DNA of 64,000 nt, from contig DATFXM010000167.1 of NCBI GenBank assembly GCA_035315885.1, positions 1 to 64,000 on the forward strand, given 5' to 3'. Of this stretch, positions 16,792-26,636 are shown piece by piece; position 1 is the stretch's first letter, and each line of letters starts with the position of its first letter. The notes beneath the pieces were generated by a model, which was given only the letters and a program-made list of their open reading frames with translations, did not search any database and was not told where the DNA came from. The position numbers and the translations under genes were made by a program. The DNA is from DATFXM01 sp035315885. Lineage in GTDB: Bacteria > Acidobacteriota > Blastocatellia > UBA7656.

Positions 16792-18729
16792 CTAATTGGC
16801 ACAAGCACGGTCGAGGTCGGAAGCTACATCGCTTGCGTTCTGGTAACGGTCGGCCGGCGTCTTTTGCAGCATTCGATCTATTATTTCGATCAACCCTTGA
16901 GGTGCATCCAGCCGATATTTCGCAATTGGAGAAGGTACGACCTTCCTGATAGCTTCTATTGTTTGGAAGTAAGTATCGCCTTCAAACGGCAGTCTCCCGG
17001 TGGTGATCTCATACAGCACAACGCCGAGCGAAAAAATGTCCGACAAGTGCGAGACCTCGTCTCCGCCGGAAGCTTGTTCGGGAGACATGTAGCTGACGGT
17101 GCCCAGCAACACTCCGGACTCCGTCAAACGCGCTTTGCTGTTGCCTCGATCAAGAATCGGAAGGGGCTTTGCGAGGCCGAAATCCAGAACCTTCACCTTG
17201 CCTTTAGCGGTGAGCATGATATTCGAGGTCTTGATGTCGCGATGGACGATGCCGCCTTCGTGCGCTTCTGCCAGGGCCTCCGCGGCCTGTTTCCCGACAT
17301 CCAGAATATCTTTGACCTCCATGCTGCCGTAGAGCAGTCGCGCAGCTAGCGTCTGGCCCTCTACATACTCCATGACGATGAACGGGTTTCCGGAAGCCTC
17401 GCCGATTTCAAAGATTGTCGCGATATTCGGGTGGTTCAGTTTCGAAGCCATCCGCGCCTCTCTAAGGAAACGCTGCTTCATCGTTTGGTCTTCGATGTGT
17501 TTTGACGCAAGCACCTTGATCGCTACGGTGCGGTGAAGTTCTGTGTCATAGCACTCAAATATCTCTCCCATGCCTCCGGCGCCGAGCGAACGCCGTATCT
17601 CGAACCTGCCGATTTGACCCTGCGGTTCTATGAGCGGTGGCGCCGTGACTTTCTCGGTCTTCCCGTCATGCACGGCCATCGCGGCCCTGTCAGTTGGTCG
17701 CAGCTCGGTGGTGATAACACGAGGACGTGAAATCACCGATGCAAACAAGGTTGAAAAGACCCTTGGCCCGCGATCGTCTTCAATGAAGTAGCCGGCTCTC
17801 TTCAAGTCTTCATAAGAGTGCTCGTCTTCTTTCTTCACGTGATTGTTTGCGACAAACTCGCGAATGCAACGGCGGAATCCGTCGTCCATGTGATCCCAGA
17901 TGAACCGAAATTGGCCCTTCGCCTCATCCAGGAAAGTTGCTTCGACTTCTTCACGGTCCAGGCGCCCGTCGTTTTCCGCGAGGTAATCAAAATACGCGGC
18001 GCATGCGATCTGAAGGAAATATGGGAAGTATCCGGCTATTTCGGTTATCCGTTTTATGTAGCCTTCGAGCGGTATTCCCGCGGCTGTCGACGGAGTCGTG
18101 ATCAACTCAACTGCTTCGCTTCGGGTGAATGCGCGAAGAAACACGTTGGTGAAAATATTGAAGAACGGTGAATCGGCTATCAACTGTGTATGACACAACT
18201 CCTGAAGATCACGCGCCGAGCTTGTGACGTACGCGACGTCGTAGTTGTTTGCTATCGAACGCAGAAACGAATAGAACTCGAGGTCAAAGGCGCGATTGGT
18301 GGTTATGGCATCGAACTCGTCGAACAAAACAATGAGTTTGCGTCCATCGCTTTTGAAGCGCTCGAGCACTTCTCGAAGCGAATCGAATCCAGGTTCGAGA
18401 GTCTCCAGCGTTTTATCGCCGGTTTCCTTGGCGAGAATTGCGAACAGCTCCTTGAAGAACTCCGTCAACGAAAGTTTTCTTCGCTGCTGAAGGTCGATGA
18501 ATGCAAACGCGTAGGATTCGTGTTTGTCCAGATGTCCCGCTCTTACGCGAGCGTTGTTCACGAAGTTGAGAAGCGACGATTTTCCGATGCGGCGATCACC
18601 TACTACCGAGATCGACTGAGGCCGGGCTGACCCGATCCTCGAGAAGATCTTCGACACTTCGCGTTGTCTCCCAAAAAATTGTTGGGGGTCCTTTATGGCT
18701 ACTCGATTTAAGTAGGGATTCGCCGACAT
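16792..18729 (-). CDS. STAND-type ATPase fused to a Ser/Thr protein kinase
   Basis: 645 residues. Residues 1-270 form a P-loop module: a NPYLNR...FFGRQREV preamble, Walker A GDRRIGKS (44-51), Walker B KLIVLFDEFD (131-140), and a sensor-like TSSARDL. Residues 275-340 look like a winged-helix segment. Residues 373-645 are a complete Hanks-type kinase: glycine loop GAGGMGEI (383-390), Lys405, HRDIK with Asp498, DFG 516-518, SPE 549-551. No transmembrane segment is seen, so it is cytosolic. It follows the receptor gene by 17 bp on the same strand. Both proteins share the NPY-x-GR preamble and ATPase type, so hetero-oligomerisation through the ATPase modules, leading to kinase activation, is the obvious hypothesis. 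Confidence 0.9.
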   Translation of the reverse strand: MSANPYLNRVAIKDPQQFFGRQREVSKIFSRIGSARPQSISVVGDRRIGKSSLLNFVNNARVRAGHLDKHESYAFAFIDLQQRRKLSLTEFFKELFAILAKETGDKTLETLEPGFDSLREVLERFKSDGRKLIVLFDEFDAITTNRAFDLEFYSFLRSIANNYDVAYVTSSARDLQELCHTQLIADSPFFNIFTNVFLRAFTRSEAVELITTPSTAAGIPLEGYIKRITEIAGYFPYFLQIACAAYFDYLAENDGRLDREEVEATFLDEAKGQFRFIWDHMDDGFRRCIREFVANNHVKKEDEHSYEDLKRAGYFIEDDRGPRVFSTLFASVISRPRVITTELRPTDRAAMAVHDGKTEKVTAPPLIEPQGQIGRFEIRRSLGAGGMGEIFECYDTELHRTVAIKVLASKHIEDQTMKQRFLREARMASKLNHPNIATIFEIGEASGNPFIVMEYVEGQTLAARLLYGSMEVKDILDVGKQAAEALAEAHEGGIVHRDIKTSNIMLTAKGKVKVLDFGLAKPLPILDRGNSKARLTESGVLLGTVSYMSPEQASGGDEVSHLSDIFSLGVVLYEITTGRLPFEGDTYFQTIEAIRKVVPSPIAKYRLDAPQGLIEIIDRMLQKTPADRYQNASDVASDLDRACAN

Positions 18730-18746
18730 CTGTCCAGATTTTCACT

Positions 18747-21700
18747 CTACAGCGTTCTGACTTCCTTCACTACCTGCCAAATCGAATGTGAACGCTTGAT
18801 CCAAAGCCGCAACAAGTCAATCTTAAACCGGAAACCTTCGGCCGTGTCCTTTTCGAGAAGCTCGCGCCTGAACATTTCTTCAAGCGTTAGCCTTATCGTA
18901 GTCTCCGACAGGTTCACCGGGTAATCATTTTCTCGCACCGACGCCCGCAAAGCGCGAGCGCTTGCATATCCGAACCCGTCTGCCAGCGCCTCGCCCAGCA
19001 AAGACAGAATCAGCTTTTCATCGTCCGACAGCGCATCCCAGGTGTAGATCATTTGCGGCAGAGGATTGTCAACTACCTCCCCTATCACTTTTTGAAGATC
19101 CGCAACGGTCACCCAGTTCTGACGGTTCTCATTCATGTAATCGACGATGTTTTGACAGATCACTTGTACGTAGAACGGCTGACCTGCGGTGAGCCGGACA
19201 ATCTCATCCGTCACTCCCCGTCCGTAAACAACACGTCCTGCGACCGGCTCGGTAATCAACCGCGCCGTGTCGTTGAGCGATAAGAACCCTACTTTCCTGA
19301 ACAGCGAGCGCCGCAGCAGCTCGCGCCAGTACTTCCGATCCCGCTCCTCGAGCCTTCTCGATCCTGTAAAGATCAGCGCCAGCCGTTCGCGGTTATCCAT
19401 CAGGCCCGCAAGAAACGTGAAGAATTCGGTGGATAGCTTTCCCTCGTCGACCTTGCCTTCGAGCAGCTCATATTCGTCCATCAGAATGAGCAGCGTCTTG
19501 TCTTCAATCGTCCGCAGGACTTCGTCGAGGAAATCCAGAAACACGGGATAGGGGTTTCGTCCGTCAAACTGCGGCACGTTGAGCGCCGGTCGAGCGTCGC
19601 TGTCAATCGGCGATTGAATCGCTACGGCGATCGGCGAACTTGATCCGGCGCCGGCGGTCACCGCGCTTCGAGCCGCGGCACGCGTCACGCTTTCGCTTAT
19701 GAGTCTGGAGATTCGGGCAAACAGTTCTGCGTCGGACGACACAACCATTTCCTGAAGATCCACGAACACCGGAATGAATCTCTCCCCAAGCCGTCCGTTC
19801 AATACTTGATACAGAATCGAACTCTTTCCAACACGCCGCTCACCGCAAAACACAATGACTACGCCTTGGTTCACCCCTTCGAGTTTGGTTCTGACGTACC
19901 GGAAGTCATCCTGCCGGCCGTAAAACATTGCTTCGGTGCGGATCGGGTTTCCGACGATGTACGGGTTTGGCTCGATTGGAACGAAGCTGCGAAGCTCTTT
20001 GGGAAGCACGTATTCGCGGTTCCGAGACTGACGACCGGCGAGGGCCGCGGTTACTCCCAACGCGACCGCCAGTGCGGCGATCGCATAAAACCACCAGCGC
20101 TTCCAGAACGGGAGACCGACGTGTAGCGAAACGGTGGCGGCGGGTTGATTCGACCCGTACAGATCTCGGTTGAGTGCCATCACCTCGAAGGAGTGAACGC
20201 CTTCGTCCAGATCCAGAAGCGAAACCTCCCGCTCCGAAGGCTGGACGCTGGTCAGGGCCTTCCACGCTGCGCTGCCGGCGTCTGTGTTTACTCTGTAGAG
20301 ATACCGGGTCTGCCCGCTGAGACTGATGGCGGTGAAGCGAAACGTAAAGCGGTGGCGGCCATAGGGAACCTCAACTTCAGAGTGTGGCTGAAACCCGCGA
20401 CCGTCGATGTCCACCGCTATCTGCGCTTGCGGCGCTACTCGCAGCGGTACGTGCCTGACCGCGCCCCGGTTCGTAGCAATCCAGATATTTCCTTCTCCGT
20501 CCTCGGAGAACGAATTTATTTGGCCGCCGAATAGAGCGTTGGACTCTCCGGAATAAACGGTCGAGATCACCTGTCCACCGGCTTGCGCAAACTTCTTGAC
20601 CTGCCCTTCGTCGGTGCCGGTCCACAAGTAGCCATCGTTGTCTACAAACATTGCCGATGTCGGATCCCCATCGAAGGACGAGAACGCCAACCGGTCGTGC
20701 GCACTGTTGTAAGACTGGACACCTCCGTGCGTAGCTATCAGAAAGCGGTCGCCAAAGCGCGCGATCCATCGCACATCGTCGTCGGCAAGGCCACGCTCGA
20801 CGTCGACCAGCTCGGATTGCTCGGTCGCCGGATCGTACCGCACCGCGCCGCGGCTGGTTGAGAACCATAGGCTGCCATCGAGGTCCTCAAACACGTGACG
20901 GCAGTCATAACCAGCCAGCGGACTCACTACTCGCATCTGTCCGTCTTTGAAAATGCTGGCGCCTCGGCTTGTCGCGAAAGCTACCGCCAATCCATGAGCA
21001 ATGCTTGAAACCCACCTCACGTTGTTTGACGCAAGGCCGGTGCTTTCGTTGAACTGGGTGAGCGTCTTCCCCGTCAGCCGCAAGGCGCCCTGTTCGGTCG
21101 CAAACCATGCATTGCCCGATGCGTCCAGCGCCGCCGCCTGAACATTTATGTTCGACCGAAAGCCCTCGACCGGCGCGAACCGTTCGCCGTCCATGCGCGA
21201 AATGCCGGTCGAAGAGAAGAACCACAACCGTGACACATTTCCTGCAAGCGCGGCCGGCATTTCAAAGACCGCATTGATTTCGTTGTCCAGCAAGCCACGG
21301 CTCGCGGTAAAAACGACGAAGCGGTAAAGGTCGGACTGCACCGCGCCATTGTCGCCCCCGAACCAGACCTGGCCCTCGCGGCTGGCCAGCGTCACCGATA
21401 TATGGTCCCTCAGAAGACTGCTGATTCGCTGAGAGTCGTTTCGATCCGAGTCGAAGAGGAGAACACCCCCGGCTTCGAGCGCTAAGCAAAGCCTGCCGCG
21501 CGAGTCTTCGCATATGGAACGGACGCCTCCCGAAATAGCGGCTGAGTGCGTCAAGGGCGCAGCGGCGGTCAGGGTACCCGAAGCAGCTCCGCCCGAAGAT
21601 GGGACCAGAGTAAAGGCTCCTCGAGCTGTCGCGAGCCAGATGATCCCCGAGCGATCTACGTATAGCTGTCTTACATTCAAAAGGGCCGCATCGCGGGTTG

Positions 21701-22910
21701 CGGTGTCGACCCCCGAAGCTGCGATGTCCGCTAGAACCAGAGAATCGTGCTCCACCAACTTCAAACCGTTTGTCGTCGCGACCCAGATGCGACCACTGCG
21801 ATCCTCCGTTGCAGCGCGAGAATCCTCGATAGATATGGTCTTCAGCTCTGCGCCGACCATGCGGGCCAGACCGTTCCCTGAAAGAATCCATATCTCGCCC
21901 TTCGAGTCTACGAGCACCTGGTGAGCATCGGAGACCGCCAGTGTTGGGGCAGCTTCGCGTCCTTCGCGCGAGACTCGCTTTATGAATTGCGCGGTGGCAA
22001 TCCAGATGAGTCCGGAGTGGTCTTCCACGATCGAACGAATTTCTTCGCCAGCGAGTTGGTCAAACACCGACCCGGGCAACAGCGCCGACGTTTGAAAATC
22101 GGTGCCGTTGAAGCGCGCCGCGCCTTTATCGGTTCCAAACCACATCCAGCCGTCACTGTCCTGGAACAATGAAAGAATGTTCTTTGAGGGAAGGCCAGGC
22201 AGCGCGTAGCGGACTAAGGCTTTTTCATTGATCGGGATGACCGGCGCCACCAATAGCTGCACCGGGAATTCGGTGGTGATGCCCGCTGAAATGAAGACGT
22301 CGTTGCGGTATTCGTCATAGCCGCGCAGCGTTGCGGTGAGATGATAAGAGCCGGGTGACAGCCTGCCAAAGTACGCATCACCGCTCTCATCGGTGGTTCT
22401 CCGTTCCGCTTGAACTTCTCCGGCACCCGCGCGTTCACGAAGGTGCACGGCCAGACTCACACCACCTAAAGGTTGATTGTTGGAGTCGAGAACGGTGACG
22501 TGGAGAGACGAGGGAGAAAGCCGAATGGTGATTGGGTTTATTACTTCGTCAGCGCGCGCGACAATCAGCGTGGTCTTCTCTTTGCGGAACCTCACGGCTT
22601 CGGCCACGATTTGATACTGCGCGGGTTTCAGATTCTTGAACTCGAACCGCCCGTCGGCGTGCGTCAGGACCGACGTAGATATCGCGATGGATGTCAGCGT
22701 AACCTTGGCATCGCTGACAGGATCTCCCCGATCGTCCTGTATGACTCCGGCGATAGTAACTCCTTCGGTTTGAGACGCAGCGTAGCGGGTCGCAAGAGCG
22801 CTCGTGGACAGGAGAGCGCTTACCAGGACGAGGAGAACCCGGGTGGCAAGCGAAGTGCGTAGACGCTCGCGGTTGAGATGCGGTGATTGTCTTGTAGAGG
22901 GAGATAGCAC
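18747..22910 (-). CDS. Two-propeller (Reg_prop/Y_Y_Y) transmembrane receptor with C-terminal STAND ATPase
   Basis: 1387 residues. A signal segment (20-41) is followed by two carboxypeptidase-regulatory-like beta domains (52-130, 135-220). About 14 Reg_prop blades (228-822) repeat the pattern L-x-x-D-x-x-G-x-x-W-x-x-T-x-x-G, enough for two seven-bladed propellers. A Y_Y_Y-like domain spans 840-930. One membrane helix lies at 938-958. The cytoplasmic part has NPYIVGNPI...FYGRQ, Walker A GERRVGKS (1023-1030), Walker B LILMDEYE (1141-1148) and a winged-helix-like end (1290-1380). Hybrid two-component sensors have this ectodomain but continue with a histidine kinase; none is present here. It is the first gene of the operon with the ATPase-kinase fusion. 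Confidence 0.9.
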   Translation of the reverse strand: MLSPSTRQSPHLNRERLRTSLATRVLLVLVSALLSTSALATRYAASQTEGVTIAGVIQDDRGDPVSDAKVTLTSIAISTSVLTHADGRFEFKNLKPAQYQIVAEAVRFRKEKTTLIVARADEVINPITIRLSPSSLHVTVLDSNNQPLGGVSLAVHLRERAGAGEVQAERRTTDESGDAYFGRLSPGSYHLTATLRGYDEYRNDVFISAGITTEFPVQLLVAPVIPINEKALVRYALPGLPSKNILSLFQDSDGWMWFGTDKGAARFNGTDFQTSALLPGSVFDQLAGEEIRSIVEDHSGLIWIATAQFIKRVSREGREAAPTLAVSDAHQVLVDSKGEIWILSGNGLARMVGAELKTISIEDSRAATEDRSGRIWVATTNGLKLVEHDSLVLADIAASGVDTATRDAALLNVRQLYVDRSGIIWLATARGAFTLVPSSGGAASGTLTAAAPLTHSAAISGGVRSICEDSRGRLCLALEAGGVLLFDSDRNDSQRISSLLRDHISVTLASREGQVWFGGDNGAVQSDLYRFVVFTASRGLLDNEINAVFEMPAALAGNVSRLWFFSSTGISRMDGERFAPVEGFRSNINVQAAALDASGNAWFATEQGALRLTGKTLTQFNESTGLASNNVRWVSSIAHGLAVAFATSRGASIFKDGQMRVVSPLAGYDCRHVFEDLDGSLWFSTSRGAVRYDPATEQSELVDVERGLADDDVRWIARFGDRFLIATHGGVQSYNSAHDRLAFSSFDGDPTSAMFVDNDGYLWTGTDEGQVKKFAQAGGQVISTVYSGESNALFGGQINSFSEDGEGNIWIATNRGAVRHVPLRVAPQAQIAVDIDGRGFQPHSEVEVPYGRHRFTFRFTAISLSGQTRYLYRVNTDAGSAAWKALTSVQPSEREVSLLDLDEGVHSFEVMALNRDLYGSNQPAATVSLHVGLPFWKRWWFYAIAALAVALGVTAALAGRQSRNREYVLPKELRSFVPIEPNPYIVGNPIRTEAMFYGRQDDFRYVRTKLEGVNQGVVIVFCGERRVGKSSILYQVLNGRLGERFIPVFVDLQEMVVSSDAELFARISRLISESVTRAAARSAVTAGAGSSSPIAVAIQSPIDSDARPALNVPQFDGRNPYPVFLDFLDEVLRTIEDKTLLILMDEYELLEGKVDEGKLSTEFFTFLAGLMDNRERLALIFTGSRRLEERDRKYWRELLRRSLFRKVGFLSLNDTARLITEPVAGRVVYGRGVTDEIVRLTAGQPFYVQVICQNIVDYMNENRQNWVTVADLQKVIGEVVDNPLPQMIYTWDALSDDEKLILSLLGEALADGFGYASARALRASVRENDYPVNLSETTIRLTLEEMFRRELLEKDTAEGFRFKIDLLRLWIKRSHSIWQVVKEVRTL

Positions 22911-22988
22911 TTCGATGACCGTGCCGCGATCTAACTGCAGCTACTGTCGAATCGAGTATACACGCTGGGGTAAAACGGGTACAGCGAT

Positions 22989-23131
22989 GGGTTTAGGGTC
23001 TCGGGTTTAGGGTCTGGAGTTTGTTTGAGATTTGGGATGAACCTTTTCTAATAGACCAAGACCGTGAGTCTCTTAAGAACGAGAATGTCAGGCAAAACGA
23101 ACCCGAAACCCGAAACCCTAAACCCGAAACG
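22989..23131. repeat. Heptad inverted repeat (GGGTTTN family, plant-telomere-like)
   Basis: The left arm 22989-23022 reads GGGTTTA, GGGTCTC, GGGTTTA, GGGTCT. The right arm 23097-23131 holds CCCGAAA, CCCGAAA, CCCTAAA, CCCGAAA. It fills the spacer between the receptor start and the diguanylate cyclase stop, both on the minus strand, and the right arm reaches to the edge of the cyclase coding sequence. Confidence 0.85.
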
Positions 23132-23132
23132 T

Positions 23133-24305
23133 CTAGCCTGCTTTACGGCTCTGCTTGCGAGCATACATTGCGCCATCAGCCTCGTGTATCGCAGCCTCGA
23201 GATCGCTCAAAACAGAAAACGCCGAAAGACCATAAGACACGATTAACGACACCGGCTCCTCGAGACCGGGCAATCTCGTGCGCGCCAGTGATGCGTCGAT
23301 TTCTGTCACTCGCGCGTGTGCTGCCGATTCACTGATGTTGAACAGCAGGATCAGGAACTCATCCCCACCCCATCTGAACAGCAAGTCATCCGATCTGATC
23401 ACCGATCGAATCGCAACCGCCACCCGCCTGATGGCTTCGTCACCGGCAGCATGACCTAATGAATCGTTTATAGGTTTCAGGTTGTCGATGTCCAACACCA
23501 CCGCGCATCCCGACGCGTCCTGGTCCACTGAACCGCGGCTCGCATCCATCAACGAATAGAAGGCGTGCCGGTTCAACGCCTCAGTCAGCGGGTCGATCCG
23601 CGCCAACACCTCGAGTCGGTCGCGTGCCTCGATCAATTCGCGGTTCGCGTCCTCAACTTCACGAATCGCGTGGTCCATCACCAGCATCACCATTCCAAAT
23701 CCAAGCAGCAGTTCCAGGATCAAATCATAAATCGACGTGTAGCGCAGGTACGCAAGCGGCAGCACCCTCGTGTTCACTCTCACGTACGCCAGCAGCACAA
23801 CGTAATGCGCAAAATCCAGCGCCAGTAGTGCCAGTGCCAGTCTTACTACTCTCAGTCCCGGGCTGGGCTTCTCTTGCCGCCGTGACGCCCCGAGAGACTT
23901 GAATGCCCAGGCATAAAGTCCCGCGACGATCGCCGCGTGCGGGATCAACAACACGTCAAAGCTCTTCGAAATTCTCAACAGAAGGCAGGGCAATGCTACA
24001 GCAGCCGCCAAAGCGTACAGATGACGCCGTGAAATCGAGACGCCCGTCGCGTAGTTCTGACATCCGGCGATCAGCAGCAGTCCAAACGCGTACTCCAAAA
24101 AGAAGTACAACCCGTAGAGCGGAAACCTGAAGTCAGAAAAGTGAAACCCGATGCCCAGCGAAAGAAGCGCGACCGCCAGACAAGACCACGCGGCGGTCCA
24201 GTAGTCGAGAAACGTTCGCCTGATCGAACGCGTCAGAAAAAAAGACAAAACCGCGATCAGGGCGATTCCGGAGATTTGAATCGTCAGGCCAGTTACGCTT
24301 TCCAT
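23133..24305 (-). CDS. Membrane-bound diguanylate cyclase (GGDEF)
   Basis: The ATG at 24305 is taken; one TTG codon lies before it in frame. 390 residues. About seven transmembrane helices fill residues 8-210, followed by a short coiled-coil linker (212-236). The GGDEF domain carries the intact motif RWGGDEF (GGDEF at 313-317) and, exactly five residues upstream, the inhibitory I-site R304-S-D-D307. It should make c-di-GMP and be feedback inhibited. The N-terminal membrane sensor was not matched to a named family. An inverted repeat CGTTCAC / GTGAACG (24344-24350, 24368-24374) upstream may be an operator. Confidence 0.9.
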   Translation of the reverse strand: MESVTGLTIQISGIALIAVLSFFLTRSIRRTFLDYWTAAWSCLAVALLSLGIGFHFSDFRFPLYGLYFFLEYAFGLLLIAGCQNYATGVSISRRHLYALAAAVALPCLLLRISKSFDVLLIPHAAIVAGLYAWAFKSLGASRRQEKPSPGLRVVRLALALLALDFAHYVVLLAYVRVNTRVLPLAYLRYTSIYDLILELLLGFGMVMLVMDHAIREVEDANRELIEARDRLEVLARIDPLTEALNRHAFYSLMDASRGSVDQDASGCAVVLDIDNLKPINDSLGHAAGDEAIRRVAVAIRSVIRSDDLLFRWGGDEFLILLFNISESAAHARVTEIDASLARTRLPGLEEPVSLIVSYGLSAFSVLSDLEAAIHEADGAMYARKQSRKAG

Positions 24306-24601
24306 CAAAGCTTAAACGAACCTTTGGGACATGGATCGTTAATCGTTCACCAAAACAGGGAAGAGCAGTGAACGTACAACGGAGTTCAGGGGCTAAAATA
24401 TTCGCGACCGTCAGGTAGAGAATAACCGACGACTTTCTAAAGTGTCAAACGCCGGCATTCTTCGACGTTGTCTTTGTTTGATTTTTGAAGATTGAGTTGG
24501 TGCTGTCCCCTCCATTCGCTGCCAACCGCGCAAGGGTTCAACGCCAACTCATTCAGTCGCTCGCAATCAAACTAAGACGCCGTCCATTCTTCGACTGGCC
24601 T

Positions 24602-26500
24602 TCAACTTCGGACATAAGGCCGCGACTGAACTACGTACAAGCGACCAGATCGAAACAGCCATTCAATGTCCTGGTCGCGTCCTTTAAACACCCGCTTTAT
24701 CTGCAGGGCCGCGGCGGCCAATCGCCTTATCATCCCATCATCAAGAACCGCGCGGCGAGGTTCGATTTGCACTTCTTTCACGCCTCCGGCGGAATCAAAT
24801 ACCAGCATGCTGTCTTCGTCCGACCGCGTAAGGACCTGGATCGCTCTGGTCTGCGGCTCATAAATCACCTGCTCTGCTACTCGACGGCCTTCGACGACTT
24901 TGATGCCTAATCCTCGCTTTGCGTTCAGATAAAGCGCATTGCGGTTTGAGGGATCGAACGGATCGCAGGTGATGGCAACACCAGCGCTGTCAGCGTTGAT
25001 CCCTTCCTGAATCAATACAGCAGGGTAGACGCCGAAATGATTTATCCCGAAGCTCTCTCTGGCTTCGTAGGCTTCGTAGTTCCAGACCGAGGCCCAGACG
25101 GTTTTGATCGCATCCAGTAGTTGCGCGTCGGTTGTCACATTGGGCACCGTGGTGTACAAACCCGCACCACTGAACTCGGGAAGGTCTTCGGCGTTTGTCG
25201 AGCTGCGCGCAAACAAGCCTTTGCCCGCGTATTCGCGATGGACCTTCGTGAGCACCGCGTCAGCGAACTCGCTAACGTGCCTGGCGTCGCGAATCCACTG
25301 CCGCACTTCGGCAAGTCGTGCCTTGCGGTAGCGCGGGTCGTGCACGAACTTGTCTTCTTCGACTGCTGCTGCAATACGGTCTTCAAGATGGCTGGCCTTG
25401 ATAAACTCGTCGTAAAAATGGAACGGAATCGTGAACCCGGGTGGCACCAGAATTCCCGACACCGGAGCGTTCATAAGCTCACCGAGATTCGCAGACTTTG
25501 CACCGAACCTGATTACATCGCGTGCGCGCTGATGCCTCAGATCCGTGAGTCGATCGTAGTTCAAATCGGCGTGCGGCGTTATCAGATCGGACCGCTTGAC
25601 CCACTCACGATTCCTTCTGACCACTTCTTCGGGATCCGCCGGCTCCAGCTTGTACGCGTGCTCCAGAACTTCAAACCGGACGTATTTACCTTCGAGTTGT
25701 TTGAAAATGCGGTCTGCGTTCTTGATGTAAGCGTTGGGAATGGACCACGACTTAGCGAGCAGGTTTACGTGCGAAAGCGGAGACGCGGGTTCGGTATTTA
25801 TCATCCCGGACAGCGGGGTCAACTGAACCGGGGTCTCTTTGAAAATGACAATTTGATTGCGATCGATTACCGTGTCGGGAGTGATCTTGTCCAGTATGCG
25901 AAGCTGGCCAATGCCTGCGGCAAGATTCAATCCCTGATACTCCTGATCGAGAGCGAGCTGTGCGGCGGTCACCATCGGCACCGTCTTGCCTGTGTTCGCC
26001 TCTTCCTGAGTGGTGGAATTGGGCTTGAACAACACCGGCGCGTAGAACGTTGACTTCAGAACATTGTAGGTCTCTTTGAGCAACTCGGACGTCAGATGAT
26101 CCCCTTCCCAGAATTCGAAGGTGAAGCTGTCCTCGTCGATCTGATAGGCGAGCGTACCCAGCAAGAATCTTCGAGCGGGGTTCACATAGTTGTTATCGTA
26201 AAAGGTCCGGCCCCGCTCCAATGACAGATAGGTTGCGTTTACAAAGTCCTTGTGGAAGGCGAACAGCCTGGAATTCACATAGTAGATGCGATTGTGCTGC
26301 TGCCGGTCTATCACGAACATCACGTGGGGTAGCGCATAAAAGCGGCCTCGATAATAGGTACGTGACAATTGATCAAATTCCGAACGATTGCTTATCCGTT
26401 CGAGCCATCGATTGGTGCCGGGCGCTTGTTTTTGCTGCGCAGCGACAATGACGGTCAGGGAGCAAAAAAGCGCCAGCCAGGTAGCGATCATCTTCCGCAT
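24602..26500 (-). CDS. Exported GWD/PEP-synthase-like dikinase homologue
   Basis: The ATG at 26500 has GGAGG eight bases upstream and opens a signal peptide (MRKMIATWLALFCSLTVIVAAQQ). 632 residues. Residues 30-200 are a unique N-terminal domain. A phosphohistidine-like domain follows with PLSHVNLLAKSW; His244 aligns with the histidine in the LSHVxxxAR motif of glucan water dikinases. The C-terminal part (about 325-632) is a PPDK_N-type ATP-binding domain (GAKSANLGEL, FARSSTNAEDLPEFSGAG, DIEWLF..GRLYVVQSRP). The order His domain then ATP domain is that of GWD rather than PEP synthase. Such enzymes need ATP, yet this one appears to be exported, which is hard to reconcile. Confidence 0.75.
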   Translation of the reverse strand: MRKMIATWLALFCSLTVIVAAQQKQAPGTNRWLERISNRSEFDQLSRTYYRGRFYALPHVMFVIDRQQHNRIYYVNSRLFAFHKDFVNATYLSLERGRTFYDNNYVNPARRFLLGTLAYQIDEDSFTFEFWEGDHLTSELLKETYNVLKSTFYAPVLFKPNSTTQEEANTGKTVPMVTAAQLALDQEYQGLNLAAGIGQLRILDKITPDTVIDRNQIVIFKETPVQLTPLSGMINTEPASPLSHVNLLAKSWSIPNAYIKNADRIFKQLEGKYVRFEVLEHAYKLEPADPEEVVRRNREWVKRSDLITPHADLNYDRLTDLRHQRARDVIRFGAKSANLGELMNAPVSGILVPPGFTIPFHFYDEFIKASHLEDRIAAAVEEDKFVHDPRYRKARLAEVRQWIRDARHVSEFADAVLTKVHREYAGKGLFARSSTNAEDLPEFSGAGLYTTVPNVTTDAQLLDAIKTVWASVWNYEAYEARESFGINHFGVYPAVLIQEGINADSAGVAITCDPFDPSNRNALYLNAKRGLGIKVVEGRRVAEQVIYEPQTRAIQVLTRSDEDSMLVFDSAGGVKEVQIEPRRAVLDDGMIRRLAAAALQIKRVFKGRDQDIEWLFRSGRLYVVQSRPYVRS

Positions 26501-26636
26501 GAGCCGCACCTCCACGAAGCGACAGAGATTTTATCACGCCCGGTTAGCGCTCGCGTTGTGATAGCGAATCGTTGACACTCTCTATGCGGCAGTCCTACAA
26601 TTTTGCAGCCGCCAGTCCAACCAAGGTGCCGTCGCC

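Noticed and set aside
22989..23131. Plant telomere contamination (TTTAGGG-like repeats)
   Set aside because: The units are degenerate, occur as inverted arms between bacterial genes and recur at 57608-57749 in the same style as the other heptad families.
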